Notes: a model not told the origin generated them from the letters alone. DNA of 64,000 nucleotides from UBA11612 sp963662375 (GCA_963662375.2 CAXXRP010000004.1:1-64000); one strand, 5' to 3'. Positions 16,358 through 27,193 are shown, counted from the stretch's first letter. A program made the numbers and translations.

Positions 16358-19300
16358 ATGAATGAACTAACAAAGATTTTCGGTCAGGTTGCGAGAACGT
16401 CCGAGTCCTTCAACCAAATACGGATATCACTCGCCAGTCCCGAAAAGATTCGGTCGTGGTCTTACGGCGAAATCAAGAAGCCCGAAACCATCAATTACCG
16501 TACCTTTAAGCCCGAACGTGATGGTTTGTTTTGCGCTCGCATTTTTGGGCCGATCAAAGATTACGAGTGCTTGTGCGGCAAGTACAAGCGTATGAAATAC
16601 AAAGGCATCATTTGCGAGAAGTGCGGCGTTGAAATTACGCTTTCGAAAGTGCGCCGTGAGCGCATGGGCCATATCGAACTGGCCGCGCCCGTTGCCCATA
16701 TCTGGTTCATGAAATCTCTACCCAGCCGGATCGGGCTTTTGCTGGAGATGACGCTGAAGGATCTGGAGCGGGTTTTGTATTTTGAGAACTATATTGTCAT
16801 AGAGCCCGGGATGACGCCGCTTCAGCCCAAGGAGCTTTTGAACGAGGACCAGTTCCAGAACGCCGTCGAAGAATACGGTCAAGATAGTTTCCGTTATGGT
16901 ATTGGCGCCGAGGCCATCCGCGAAATTCTCACTTCGATAGACCTTGAGGAACTCAGGGCTGAGATGTTGATTGACCTGAAGGAAACAGGCTCCGAGGCCA
17001 AGCGCAAGAAGTTGGTGAAACGCCTGAAGCTGGTCGACAGCTTCAGGGTCTCGGGTGCGCAGCCGGAATGGATGATCTTGGAAGTGATTCCGGTCATCCC
17101 GCCGGAGCTGCGTCCGCTCGTGCCGCTGGATGGGGGGCGGTTCGCCACATCGGATCTCAACGATCTTTACCGCCGTGTCATCAACCGTAACAACCGGTTG
17201 AAGCGTCTCATTGAGCTGCGCGCCCCGGAAATCATCATCCGGAACGAAAAGCGCATGCTTCAGGAGTCGGTCGACGCTCTGTTCGACAACGGCCGCCGCG
17301 GCCGCGCCATTACCGGCGCCAACAAGCGCCCTCTGAAGTCACTCTCGGACATGCTCAAAGGCAAACAAGGGCGTTTCCGCCAGAACCTGCTTGGCAAACG
17401 CGTAGATTATTCGGGCCGTTCCGTGATTGTAGTTGGCCCCGAGCTGAAACTGCACCAGTGCGGCATTCCGAAGAAGATGGCACTTGAGCTTTTCAAACCG
17501 TTTGTTTATTCGAAACTGGAACTGTACGGAATGGCGACCACCATCAAGGCGGCCAAGCGCATGGTGGAAAAGGAACGCCCCGAGGTCTGGGATATTCTCG
17601 AGGAGGTGATCCGCGAGCACCCGGTGATGCTAAATCGGGCGCCGACCTTGCACCGCCTTGGTATTCAAGCATTTGAGTCGGTGCTGATCGAAGGCAAGGC
17701 TATTCAGCTACATCCGCTGGTTTGTACGGCTTTCAATGCCGACTTCGATGGCGACCAAATGGCCGTGCACGTGCCGTTGTCGCTGGAAGCACAGTTGGAA
17801 GCCCGCGTGCTGATGATGTCGACCAACAATATTCTCAGCCCCGCCAACGGCAAACCAATTATCGTGCCGACCCAGGACATGATTCTTGGCCTGTACTACG
17901 CAACGATGGACCACGAAGGCGAGAAGGGCGAAGGCATAATGTTCGGCGATGTCGCCGAAATCGAAGCCGCACTTCATAGTAAAGCCGTGTCCCTGCATGC
18001 CCGTGTCAAAGCGCGCTACAAAACTGTCGATGAAGACTACAAGCCGTTAACTACGGTGGTCGAAACGACACCTGGGCGCATGCTGGTGGCTGAAGAATTG
18101 CCGCGCCATCCTTCCGTTCCCTTTGAACTCGTGAATCGCCTTTTGCGCAAAAAGGACATTGCCGAAGTCATCGACATTATTTACCGCCACTGCGGCCAGA
18201 AGCAGACGGTCATTTTCTGTGACCATGTGATGGCACTTGGATTCCGCTTTGCGGCGAAAGCCGGAATCTCGTTTGGTAAGGACGACTTGATCATTCCGAA
18301 ATCCAAGGACGGGATGGTCAAGAAGACCGAAAGCCAGGTGAAGGAATTCGAACAGCAATACCAAGACGGCCTAATCACTCAGGGCGAAAAATACAACAAG
18401 GTCATTGATGCTTGGTCGCATTGTACCGAAGAAGTGGCTGAGGCCATGATGAAGGAGATTCAGAAAGCCGAGACCGGAAAATCGATCAACTCGGTCTACA
18501 TGATGGCACATTCGGGCGCGCGAGGTTCGGCGGCGCAGATGAGGCAGTTGGCGGGTATGCGCGGTCTTATGGCGAAACCCTCGGGCGAGATCATCGAAAC
18601 ACCGATCATATCAAACTTCAAAGAAGGCTTGAACGTGTTAGAGTACTTCAACTCCACGCACGGAGCGCGCAAAGGTCTCGCCGATACGGCGCTCAAGACT
18701 GCGAACTCTGGGTATCTGACCCGGCGTCTGGTGGACGTCGCGCAGGATGCCATCATTATCGAAGACGACTGCAAGACAAACGAGGGTGTCACCACCGCGC
18801 ATCTCATGGAAGGCGGCGAAGTGCTTCTGTCACTTGGAGAGCGTATCCTCGGCCGTGTAACGAACGAGGACATCGTGCATCCGGAAACAGGCGAAAAGGT
18901 GCTCAAGAAGGGGACGCTGTTGGCCGAAGCCGAAGTGGAGATCATCGAGCATCTGGGTATCGAGCGTCTCAAAATCCGCTCACCTCTCACGTGCGGCGCC
19001 GTCGGCGGTGTGTGCGCAAGGTGTTACGGGCGTGATCTTGCGCGCGGTACAATCGTCAACATCGGCGAGGCGGTGGGTGTTATCGCTGCGCAGTCGATCG
19101 GCGAACCGGGTACGCAGCTGACCATGCGGACGTTCCACATCGGCGGTGCGGCCCAGCGCGGTGCCGAGCAGTCCAGCATCGAGGCTGTATTCGATGCCAA
19201 AGTGACGATCGTCAACCGCGCTGTTGTGAAAAATAGCGACAAGATCATGGTTGTGATGTCGCGTAATTGCGAAATCGTTCTGGAAGATGAACACGGGCGC

Positions 19301-20551
19301 GAGAAAGCGCGTCATCGCGTGCCGTATGGCGCCAAGTTGTTTGTGGACGACAAACAAAAGGTCGAAAATGGCCAGAAGATGGCCGAATGGGACCCATACA
19401 CGTTGCCCATCGTCACCGAGAAGGCCGGCGTCGTCCATTACATGGACCTCGTCGAAGGCATATCTGTGCGCGAAACTGTGGATGAAGCGACCGGCATTGC
19501 GTCCAAGGTCGTGGTCGACTGGAAGCAGCAGCCGAAGGGATCAGACCTGAAGCCGCGCATCACGCTGCGAGATAAACTCATGGATCAAGGCGGCGAAGTG
19601 TTGACCTTGGACAATGGGCTTGAGGCGCGATACTTCCTAAGCGTTGATTCCGTTCTGTCAATCGATAACGGGCAGAAGGTGCATGCTGGCGACGTACTCG
19701 CGCGTATTCCGCGGGAAAGCTCGAAAACTCGCGATATTACCGGTGGTCTGCCACGAGTTGCCGAACTGTTCGAAGCCCGTAAGCCGAAGGATCATGCCAT
19801 CATCACGGAAATTGAAGGCCGCGTAGAATTTGGCAAGGACTACAAGTCCAAGCGCCGAATTATCGTGAAGCCTGAAAAGGGTGATGTGTCGGAGTACATG
19901 GTTCCGAAGGGTAAGCACTTGGCCGTTCAGGAAGGTGATTTCGTCCGCAAGGGTGATCCGCTGATGGACGGGAATCCGGTGCTTCACGATATTCTCCGCG
20001 TTTTGGGCGTCGAGGCGCTGGCCCAATACCTGATCAAGGAGATCCAGGACGTCTATCGGCTTCAAGGCGTGAAGATCAACGACAAACACATCGAAGTGAT
20101 CGTCCGTCAGATGCTCCAAAAAGTTGAAATCGTGGAAGGCGGTGACACGACGTTCTTCGTGGGCGAGCTGTCCGACAAGCTGGAGTTCGACGCGGAGAAT
20201 GCCAAGGTTAAGGCTGAAGGCGGGAAACCGGCGAAGGCTCTGCCTGTTCTTCAAGGAATCACTAAAGCGTCGCTGCAGACGCAATCGTTTGTGTCCGCCG
20301 CATCGTTCCAGGAGACCACGCGAGTGCTCACCGAAGCTGCGGTCACCGGCAAGGTAGACAACCTGACCGGCCTCAAGGAGAACGTCATCGTGGGCCGTTT
20401 GATCCCCACCGGCACCGGCGCGTTCATGAACCGGCTCAAGTCCTTGGCGGCGACTCGCGACGTGGAGCTTCAGGCGGCCAAGGAGGCGCGAGCAGCGCTT
20501 CCGCCGGCCGAGGAAGAGGTCGACTCTGCCGCTATTGAGGCTGCCGGCTAA
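16358..20551 (+). CDS. rpoC: RNA polymerase subunit beta'
   Basis: RpoC supplies the catalytic magnesium site and the clamp. The 1397-residue protein shows the N-terminal zinc ribbon (CLCGKYKRMKYKGIICEKCG), GKRVDYSGRSVIVVGP, the catalytic NADFDGDQMAVHVPL (three Asp binding Mg), the trigger loop region (MAHSGARGSAAQMRQLAGMR, EGLNVLEYFNSTHGARKG) and the second zinc site (CGAVGGVCARCYGRDLARG). It is full length, follows rpoB in the same operon and is closed by a strong terminator 32 bases downstream. Confidence 0.99.
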   Translation: MNELTKIFGQVARTSESFNQIRISLASPEKIRSWSYGEIKKPETINYRTFKPERDGLFCARIFGPIKDYECLCGKYKRMKYKGIICEKCGVEITLSKVRRERMGHIELAAPVAHIWFMKSLPSRIGLLLEMTLKDLERVLYFENYIVIEPGMTPLQPKELLNEDQFQNAVEEYGQDSFRYGIGAEAIREILTSIDLEELRAEMLIDLKETGSEAKRKKLVKRLKLVDSFRVSGAQPEWMILEVIPVIPPELRPLVPLDGGRFATSDLNDLYRRVINRNNRLKRLIELRAPEIIIRNEKRMLQESVDALFDNGRRGRAITGANKRPLKSLSDMLKGKQGRFRQNLLGKRVDYSGRSVIVVGPELKLHQCGIPKKMALELFKPFVYSKLELYGMATTIKAAKRMVEKERPEVWDILEEVIREHPVMLNRAPTLHRLGIQAFESVLIEGKAIQLHPLVCTAFNADFDGDQMAVHVPLSLEAQLEARVLMMSTNNILSPANGKPIIVPTQDMILGLYYATMDHEGEKGEGIMFGDVAEIEAALHSKAVSLHARVKARYKTVDEDYKPLTTVVETTPGRMLVAEELPRHPSVPFELVNRLLRKKDIAEVIDIIYRHCGQKQTVIFCDHVMALGFRFAAKAGISFGKDDLIIPKSKDGMVKKTESQVKEFEQQYQDGLITQGEKYNKVIDAWSHCTEEVAEAMMKEIQKAETGKSINSVYMMAHSGARGSAAQMRQLAGMRGLMAKPSGEIIETPIISNFKEGLNVLEYFNSTHGARKGLADTALKTANSGYLTRRLVDVAQDAIIIEDDCKTNEGVTTAHLMEGGEVLLSLGERILGRVTNEDIVHPETGEKVLKKGTLLAEAEVEIIEHLGIERLKIRSPLTCGAVGGVCARCYGRDLARGTIVNIGEAVGVIAAQSIGEPGTQLTMRTFHIGGAAQRGAEQSSIEAVFDAKVTIVNRAVVKNSDKIMVVMSRNCEIVLEDEHGREKARHRVPYGAKLFVDDKQKVENGQKMAEWDPYTLPIVTEKAGVVHYMDLVEGISVRETVDEATGIASKVVVDWKQQPKGSDLKPRITLRDKLMDQGGEVLTLDNGLEARYFLSVDSVLSIDNGQKVHAGDVLARIPRESSKTRDITGGLPRVAELFEARKPKDHAIITEIEGRVEFGKDYKSKRRIIVKPEKGDVSEYMVPKGKHLAVQEGDFVRKGDPLMDGNPVLHDILRVLGVEALAQYLIKEIQDVYRLQGVKINDKHIEVIVRQMLQKVEIVEGGDTTFFVGELSDKLEFDAENAKVKAEGGKPAKALPVLQGITKASLQTQSFVSAASFQETTRVLTEAAVTGKVDNLTGLKENVIVGRLIPTGTGAFMNRLKSLAATRDVELQAAKEARAALPPAEEEVDSAAIEAAG

Positions 20552-20582
20552 TGGCGGCTGGGCGAAACCAAGGTTTTTGGCT

Positions 20583-20611
20583 AAATGGGGGGCTTTGGCC
20601 CCCCATTTTTT
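20583..20611 (+). terminator. strong rho-independent terminator after rpoC
   Basis: AAATGGGGGGC and GCCCCCCATTT form an 11-bp stem around a TTTG-type loop, running straight into six T. It ends the tRNA-Trp/secE-to-rpoC transcription block. Confidence 0.9.
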
Positions 20612-20678
20612 GCTCCTAGCGAGTGTGGGCCGTGGCTCGTAACCCTGTGAAAAATTGGCAAGAAACTTCTTTTATTCT

Positions 20679-20711
20679 GGCCTTGACGGGGTCTAAGGCC
20701 ATCCGTATATT
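20679..20711 (+). promoter_or_regulatory. promoter of the str operon with overlapping inverted repeat
   Basis: TTGACG (20683-20688), a 17-base spacer and TATATT (20706-20711) form a good sigma-70 promoter 245 bases upstream of rpsL. An exact 6-bp inverted repeat, GGCCTT (20679-20684) and AAGGCC (20695-20700), overlaps the -35 box and could be an operator or chance. Confidence 0.7.
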
Positions 20712-20955
20712 CCGCCGCGTTCTTGAAGGCGTCCGGTGGTAGAGCCATTTTTGCGCTCTAAACGCGGATAGCAGTCGAACAAGCAATGACATAGTGGCCC
20801 CCAGGGGCCAATTTTAATGACCGGGTTTGGCCCCGGAAGGGCCGGCGCATCCGGTTTTTCGCGTCTTGAAGGCACTACGGCTGTGTTTGCCGGCTGTGGT
20901 GTTGCCTTGTAGGCGCGGAACCCTATGCAACGAGTAGGCCGAGGGATTTATTACG
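20712..20955 (+). promoter_or_regulatory. long 5' leader of the rpsL message
   Basis: About 240 bases without a gene between the promoter and rpsL. TGGCCC-CCAG-GGGCCA (20795-20810) is a compact hairpin followed by ATTTTAAT, and further GC-rich pairing (CCGG and GGCC blocks) lies at 20820-20860. Leader control or attenuation is possible; no known element was recognised. Confidence 0.4.
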
Positions 20956-21327
20956 ATGCCGACAATTAATCAGATGGTCCGCAAGGGCCGCCGCACTCCA
21001 GTGAACCGCAACAAAGTGCCGGCGCTTCAGTCCTGTCCGCAAAAACGCGGGGTGTGTACGCGCGTGTACACCACGACACCGAAGAAGCCGAACTCGGCTT
21101 TGCGCAAAGTGGCCCGGGTGCGTCTGACCAATCAATTTGAAGTAACCAGCTACATTCCAGGTGAAGGACATAACCTTCAAGAACACTCCGTGGTGATGAT
21201 CCGTGGAGGTCGCGTGAAGGATTTGCCTGGTGTCCGGTATCACATCATTCGAGGCACGCTTGATACGCAAGGCGTGAATGACCGCCGCCAGCGCCGTTCG
21301 AAATATGGCGCTAAGCGGCCGAAGTAA
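20956..21327 (+). CDS. rpsL: 30S ribosomal protein S12
   Basis: S12 lies at the decoding centre and affects accuracy. The 123-residue protein is fully conserved in its core: TTPKKPNSALRKVARVRLT and GRVKDLPGVRYHIIRGTLD. The Lys residues where streptomycin resistance mutations usually arise (PKKPNSA and GRVKDLPG) are wild type. First gene of the str operon. Confidence 0.99.
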   Translation: MPTINQMVRKGRRTPVNRNKVPALQSCPQKRGVCTRVYTTTPKKPNSALRKVARVRLTNQFEVTSYIPGEGHNLQEHSVVMIRGGRVKDLPGVRYHIIRGTLDTQGVNDRRQRRSKYGAKRPK

Positions 21328-21347
21328 GATAGCGAAAGGGTCTAGTC

Positions 21348-21818
21348 ATGTCACGCCGTCGTGCAGCTGTAAAACGCGAAGTTATTCCTGACGCTAAGTT
21401 TGGAGACACGGTCCTCGCGAAGTTTATTAATTCCATCATGATTCAGGGGAAGAAGGGCGTGTCCGAGCGCATAGTGTACGGTGCCCTGGATCGCATCTCG
21501 CAAAAAGTCGGCCAAGATCCGGTAAAAGTTTTTCACGACGCGATTGAGAACATAAAGCCCACGGTAGAAGTAAGGTCTCGGCGCGTTGGTGGTGCGACGT
21601 ACCAGGTTCCCGTGGAAGTGCGCCTAGAGAGGCGGCAGGCGTTGGCGTTCCGTTGGCTCGTCTCCAACGCCCGGGGCCGCAACGAAACCACCATGGTCGA
21701 TAGGTTGTCCAATGAGCTTATGGACGCTGCATCAAACCGCGGCGGGGCCGTGAAGAAGCGCGAGGACACCCACCGTATGGCTGAAGCCAATCGGGCATTC
21801 TCGCACTACCGCTGGTAA
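21348..21818 (+). CDS. rpsG: 30S ribosomal protein S7
   Basis: S7 nucleates assembly of the 30S head and contacts E-site tRNA. The 156-residue product begins MSRRRAAVKREVIPDAKFGD and contains VRSRRVGGATYQVPVEVR, RGNETTM-like RNA contacts and the RGGAVKKREDTHRMAEANRA block. It starts 20 bases after rpsL and precedes fusA. S7 is the autogenous repressor of the str message in E. coli; whether that holds here is not visible. Confidence 0.99.
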   Translation: MSRRRAAVKREVIPDAKFGDTVLAKFINSIMIQGKKGVSERIVYGALDRISQKVGQDPVKVFHDAIENIKPTVEVRSRRVGGATYQVPVEVRLERRQALAFRWLVSNARGRNETTMVDRLSNELMDAASNRGGAVKKREDTHRMAEANRAFSHYRW

Positions 21819-21850
21819 AGCGTATCCATTCCGCGCGAAAGAATTGAAGA

Positions 21851-23932
21851 ATGGCTATCGACACTCCCCTCGAACGCTACCGTAACATCGGCATCATGGC
21901 CCACATTGACGCCGGGAAGACGACGACGACGGAGCGCGTGCTTTATTATACGGGTCGGTCGCACAAGATCGGCGAAGTCCATGACGGCAATGCCACAATG
22001 GACTGGATGGAGCAGGAGCAAGAGCGCGGAATCACGATCACCTCAGCCGCGACGACCTGTTTTTGGAACGATCACCGAATCAACATTATCGACACGCCCG
22101 GCCACGTTGATTTTACCATTGAGGTAGAGCGCTCGTTGCGTGTTCTCGACGGGGCCTGCGCCGTTTTCGACACCGTCGCGGGTGTCGAGCCGCAATCCGA
22201 AACAGTCTGGCGTCAGGCCGACAAGTATAAAGTTCCGCGCATCTGTTTCGTTAACAAGATGGACCGCGTGGGCGCCAATTTCGACCGTTGCGTCGATATG
22301 ATCAAAGACCGGCTGGGCGCAAAGCCGCTGGTTATTAGTTATCCCATCGGCGTGGAAGCCGACTTCGCGGGTGTCGTTGACCTCGTAACTATGAAGGCGT
22401 TGATTTGGAGGGGCGAGGATCTAGGCGCCAAATTCGACGAGGAAGAAATCCCGGCGGATCTGAAGGACAAGGCTGCGGAGTTGCGCCATGAGCTCCTGGA
22501 AGTCGCGGTGGAAATGGACGATGCAGCGATGGAGGCCTACCTCGAAGGCAATGAGCCGGACGTCGAAACGCTTCGCCGGTGCATTCGCAAGGGGACCATC
22601 GCCGAGAAATTTGTGCCCGTGCTTTGCGGTTCCGCCTTTAAGAACAAGGGCGTTCAGCCGCTCCTTGATGCTGTAGTCTATTATTTACCTTCGCCGCTGG
22701 ATCTGCCGCCCGTCAAAGGCCTGTTACCCGGCAAGGAAGAAAAAGAAATCTTCCGCAGCTGTGATCCCGACGAACCGTTTTCTGCGCTCGCGTTCAAGAT
22801 CATGAACGATCCCTTTGTCGGATCGCTGACGTTCGCGCGCATCTACTCTGGACGTCTTGAAAGCGGCATGGGCGTGCTGAACACGGTAAAAGGCAAAAAA
22901 GAGCGCATTGGACGCATGTTGTTGATGCATGCGAATAACCGCGAAGAAATTAAAGTCGCCTCTTGTGGCGATATCGTTGCTCTCGTGGGTCTTAAAGATA
23001 CGACGACCGGGGACACCTTGAGCGACTCAAGCAAGCCCGTGATTCTGGAGAGGATGGAATTTCCTGATCCAGTCATAGAAGTGGCTGTTGAGCCGAAAAC
23101 CAACTCCGATGTTGAAAAAATGGGGGTTGCGTTGGCGCGCTTGGCGGCTGAAGACCCGTCGTTCCAGGTCGCGTCCGATGCCGAGAGCGGCCAAACCATT
23201 ATTAAGGGCATGGGCGAACTGCACCTTGAAATTCTGGTCGACCGCATGAGGCGTGAATTTAAAGTTGAGGCCGACGTCGGCCCGCCGCAGGTTGCGTACC
23301 GCGAGACAATCTCGAAAGAGTATAGTGTTGACTACACCCACAAGAAACAGTCGGGCGGTCACGGCCAGTACGCGCGAGTCAAAATCACGTTCGAACCATT
23401 GCGCCCAGGATCGGGCTACATCTTCGAAAATAAGGTCGTCGGGGGCTCGGTGCCGAAGGAGTATATTCCGGGTGTGACCAAGGGGCTACAATCGGCTCTG
23501 GAGAGCGGCGTCATCGCGGGCTTCCCCGTGACTGATCTGAAGGCCACGCTGTATGACGGCGCCTACCACGATGTAGACTCCTCGACGTTGGCATTCGAAA
23601 TCGCCGGACGCGCGGCTGTGCGTGAAGGCTTGCCGCATGCCGGTCCCAAACTTTTGGAACCGGTTATGAGGGTCGAGGTGGTGACGCCCGAAGAGTACAT
23701 GGGCGATATTATCGGCGAATTAAACAGTCGTCGCGGTCAAGTTGGGGGCATGGACCAGCGCGGAAATGCGCGCGTGATCAATTCTATGGTTCCGCTCGCC
23801 AATATGTTTGGTTACGTTAATACGCTGCGGTCCATGAGCCAGGGCCGCGCACAATTCACGATGCATTTTGCTCGTTACGAGCAGGTGCCGAGTAACGTGT
23901 CAGATGAAATTCGCGCCAAGATGGCCGGATAA
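21851..23932 (+). CDS. fusA: elongation factor G
   Basis: EF-G drives ribosomal translocation and, with RRF, recycling. The 693-residue protein has G1 AHIDAGKTTTTER, G2/G3 ERGITITSAATT and DTPGHVDFTIEVERSLR, G4 NKMDR, and the C-terminal domains with KSGGHGQYARVKI-type sequence (here KQSGGHGQYARVKITFEP), YHDVDSSTLAFEIAGR and GDIIGELNSRRGQVGGMDQR. Length and motifs are those of the canonical fusA1 type. Third gene of str, followed by tuf after 44 bases. Confidence 0.99.
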   Translation: MAIDTPLERYRNIGIMAHIDAGKTTTTERVLYYTGRSHKIGEVHDGNATMDWMEQEQERGITITSAATTCFWNDHRINIIDTPGHVDFTIEVERSLRVLDGACAVFDTVAGVEPQSETVWRQADKYKVPRICFVNKMDRVGANFDRCVDMIKDRLGAKPLVISYPIGVEADFAGVVDLVTMKALIWRGEDLGAKFDEEEIPADLKDKAAELRHELLEVAVEMDDAAMEAYLEGNEPDVETLRRCIRKGTIAEKFVPVLCGSAFKNKGVQPLLDAVVYYLPSPLDLPPVKGLLPGKEEKEIFRSCDPDEPFSALAFKIMNDPFVGSLTFARIYSGRLESGMGVLNTVKGKKERIGRMLLMHANNREEIKVASCGDIVALVGLKDTTTGDTLSDSSKPVILERMEFPDPVIEVAVEPKTNSDVEKMGVALARLAAEDPSFQVASDAESGQTIIKGMGELHLEILVDRMRREFKVEADVGPPQVAYRETISKEYSVDYTHKKQSGGHGQYARVKITFEPLRPGSGYIFENKVVGGSVPKEYIPGVTKGLQSALESGVIAGFPVTDLKATLYDGAYHDVDSSTLAFEIAGRAAVREGLPHAGPKLLEPVMRVEVVTPEEYMGDIIGELNSRRGQVGGMDQRGNARVINSMVPLANMFGYVNTLRSMSQGRAQFTMHFARYEQVPSNVSDEIRAKMAG

Positions 23933-23976
23933 CATTCGTCGCATAGGTAGCAACCTCCCAGTCAACGGAGCGAGAC

Positions 23977-25167
<1,191 letters not shown>

Positions 25168-25179
25168 TGAAAAAGTATA

Positions 25180-25210
25180 AACGGCATCTGCCAATGCGGC
25201 AGGTGCCGTT
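25180..25210 (+). terminator. hairpin between tuf and rpsJ (str/S10 boundary)
   Basis: AACGGCATCTGCC and GGCAGGTGCCGTT form a 13-bp stem with one G.T pair and a 5-base loop, followed by CATTTTA. The short T-run suggests a partial terminator or attenuator. rpsJ starts only 17 bases later, so its message either reads through or is processed here. Confidence 0.6.
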
Positions 25211-25227
25211 CATTTTAGGAATAGGCC

Positions 25228-25539
25228 ATGATCGATAACCAAAACATCCGCATACGCTTGAAAGCGTTTGATCATCGTGTGCTCGATCAGTCCACGAAGG
25301 AGATCGTGGGCACCGCCAAGCGTACAGGTGCGCAAGTGCGCGGACCTATTCCTTTGCCGACACGTATCGAGAAGTTCACAGTGAACCGTTCCCCACACGT
25401 CGATAAAAAGTCGCGTGAACAATTCGAGATCCGTACTCATCGCCGCCTTCTTGATATCGTCGATCCAACACCGCAAACGGTGGACGCGCTTATGAAGCTC
25501 GACCTTGCCGCCGGTGTAGACGTCGAAATCAAGTTGTAA
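25228..25539 (+). CDS. rpsJ: 30S ribosomal protein S10
   Basis: S10 is part of the 30S head and, with NusB, of antitermination complexes. The 103-residue product has IRIRLKAFDHRVLDQSTKEI, the ribosome-inserted loop GPIPLPTRIEKFTVNRSPHV and EIRTHRRLLDIVDPTPQTVD, all canonical. First gene of the S10 operon; the usual upstream S10 leader of enterics is absent because tuf lies immediately in front. Confidence 0.99.
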   Translation: MIDNQNIRIRLKAFDHRVLDQSTKEIVGTAKRTGAQVRGPIPLPTRIEKFTVNRSPHVDKKSREQFEIRTHRRLLDIVDPTPQTVDALMKLDLAAGVDVEIKL

Positions 25540-25566
25540 GGCGGGTTGCTCGCGAGGGTTGGACAA

Positions 25567-26250
25567 ATGCGTTCCGGTTTAGTCGCTCAAAAGGTAGGGA
25601 TGACCCGCGTGTTCAGCGCAGAGGGTAATCACGTGCCCGTCACCGTGCTTAAGGTTGACGGTGCACAGGTGGTGGCACAGCGCACCCAGGAGAAGGACGG
25701 TTACACCGCTATTCAGATAGGTGTGGGCGTTCGCAAACCTTCGCGCACCAATAAGGCGCTAAAGGGCCACTATGCGAAAGCAAAAGTGGAGCCCAAACGT
25801 AAGCTCGTAGAGTTTCGGGTGGTTGCCGACAAATTGGTGGATGTGGGGGCCGAGTTCGTGCCGTCGCATTTCCTGGCAGGCCAGTTCGTTGATGTGACGG
25901 GCACGACCATCGGTAAGGGGTTTGCCGGCGTCATGAAACGTTGGAATTTCGCCGGACTTGAAGCGACCCACGGCGTGTCTATCTCACACAGATCTCATGG
26001 TTCGACCGGTCAGAACCAGGATCCGGGCCGTGTCTTTAAAGGCAAGAAAATGGCCGGCCATCTGGGTCAGGAGCGTGTCACCATACAGAATCTTGAAATT
26101 GTTTCCGTGGACGACGACAAGGGGTTCATTTTCGTGAAGGGCGCCGTGCCCGGTCACGACGGGGGATACGTACTGGTGCGTGATGCCGTGAAGCGTGCCT
26201 TGCCTAAAGACGTGCCTCAGCCTGCCGGGCTGAAGGCTAAGAAGGATTAA
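25567..26250 (+). CDS. rplC: 50S ribosomal protein L3
   Basis: L3 binds near the peptidyl transferase centre and is an early assembly protein. From the ATG at 25567 the product is 227 residues, MRSGLVAQKVGMTRVF; a TTG at 25546 would add seven residues not found in the family. The key loop HGVSISHRSHGSTGQNQDPG, with the Gln methylated by PrmB in relatives, and GRVFKGKKMAGHLG are intact. Confidence 0.98.
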   Translation: MRSGLVAQKVGMTRVFSAEGNHVPVTVLKVDGAQVVAQRTQEKDGYTAIQIGVGVRKPSRTNKALKGHYAKAKVEPKRKLVEFRVVADKLVDVGAEFVPSHFLAGQFVDVTGTTIGKGFAGVMKRWNFAGLEATHGVSISHRSHGSTGQNQDPGRVFKGKKMAGHLGQERVTIQNLEIVSVDDDKGFIFVKGAVPGHDGGYVLVRDAVKRALPKDVPQPAGLKAKKD

Positions 26251-26255
26251 CGGCT

Positions 26256-26876
26256 ATGAAGTGCGACGTCATAAATCTCGAAAAGAAGAACGTCGGCTCT
26301 GTAGAGCTACCGGACAATGTGTTCGGCCTTGACGTGCGCGGTGATATTCTTCATTGCGTCGTGCGCTGGCAGTTGGCCAAGCGCCGAGCCGGCACCCATA
26401 AGACTAAAGGCATAAGCGAGATCAGCGGCACGACGAAAAAGCCGTTTCGTCAAAAAGGCACAGGCTCGGCCCGTCAGGGGTCGTTGCGCTCCCCGCAGAT
26501 GCGCGGCGGCGCGGTGATCTTCGGGCCGGTGGTGCGCAGCCACGCCTACAGCCTGCCCAAGAAGGTTCGTATCCTCGGTTTGAAGACGGCGCTGTCAGCC
26601 AAGGCCAAGGACGGCAAGTTGGTGATCTTGGACGGGGCGTCCGTGAAGGGCGGCAAAACCAAGGCCCTGATCGCGCAGTTCAAGACTTTGGGTTGGACGT
26701 CCGCACTTATTATCGACGGCGCGCAGGTTGATGAATCCTTCGCTCGCGCGGCCCGGAACGTTCCGGGTGTCGATGTGCTTCCGAGCCAAGGCGCGAATGT
26801 TTACGACATTCTCCGCCGCGATACGCTGGTTTTAACAAGAGCAGCGGTCGAGAAACTCGAGGAGCGGCTGAAATGA
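26256..26876 (+). CDS. rplD: 50S ribosomal protein L4
   Basis: L4 lines the exit tunnel through an extended loop and binds 23S domain I. The 206-residue product has that loop (KTKGISEISGTTKKPFRQKG, then GSARQGSLRSPQMRGGAVIFGP) and the C-terminal DVLPSQGANVYDILRRDTLV. The rplW start overlaps its stop by 4 bases. Confidence 0.98.
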   Translation: MKCDVINLEKKNVGSVELPDNVFGLDVRGDILHCVVRWQLAKRRAGTHKTKGISEISGTTKKPFRQKGTGSARQGSLRSPQMRGGAVIFGPVVRSHAYSLPKKVRILGLKTALSAKAKDGKLVILDGASVKGGKTKALIAQFKTLGWTSALIIDGAQVDESFARAARNVPGVDVLPSQGANVYDILRRDTLVLTRAAVEKLEERLK

Positions 26877-27190
26877 GCAAGCAGGCTAAGTTCGGCGCGA
26901 TTGAGGCGAATCTTTACGACATTATTAGAGCGCCTCTCATCACCGAAAAAGCGACGATGGCCTCCGAGTACAATCAATTCAGCTTCCGGGTGCCGATGAA
27001 AGCAACGAAGCCGCAGATCAAAAAAGCGGTCGAAACCTTGTTCAAGGTGAATGTCACGGCCGTGAACACCTCGATTACGCAGGGTAAGTTTAAGATGTTC
27101 CGCGGAAAAGCGGGCGTCCGAAGCAACACGAAAAAAGCGATCGTGACACTGGCCGAGGGCCAGTCGATTGACGTGACGACGGGTCTCTAA
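26873..27190 (+). CDS. rplW: 50S ribosomal protein L23
   Basis: L23 sits at the tunnel exit and docks trigger factor and SRP. The 105-residue product has YDIIRAPLITEKATMASEYN, FRVPMKATKPQIKKAVETLF and the KRFRG-like KMFRGKAGVRSNTKKAIVTL segment. The ATG overlaps the rplD stop (ATGA). Confidence 0.98.
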   Translation: MSKQAKFGAIEANLYDIIRAPLITEKATMASEYNQFSFRVPMKATKPQIKKAVETLFKVNVTAVNTSITQGKFKMFRGKAGVRSNTKKAIVTLAEGQSIDVTTGL

Positions 27191-27193
27191 GTC

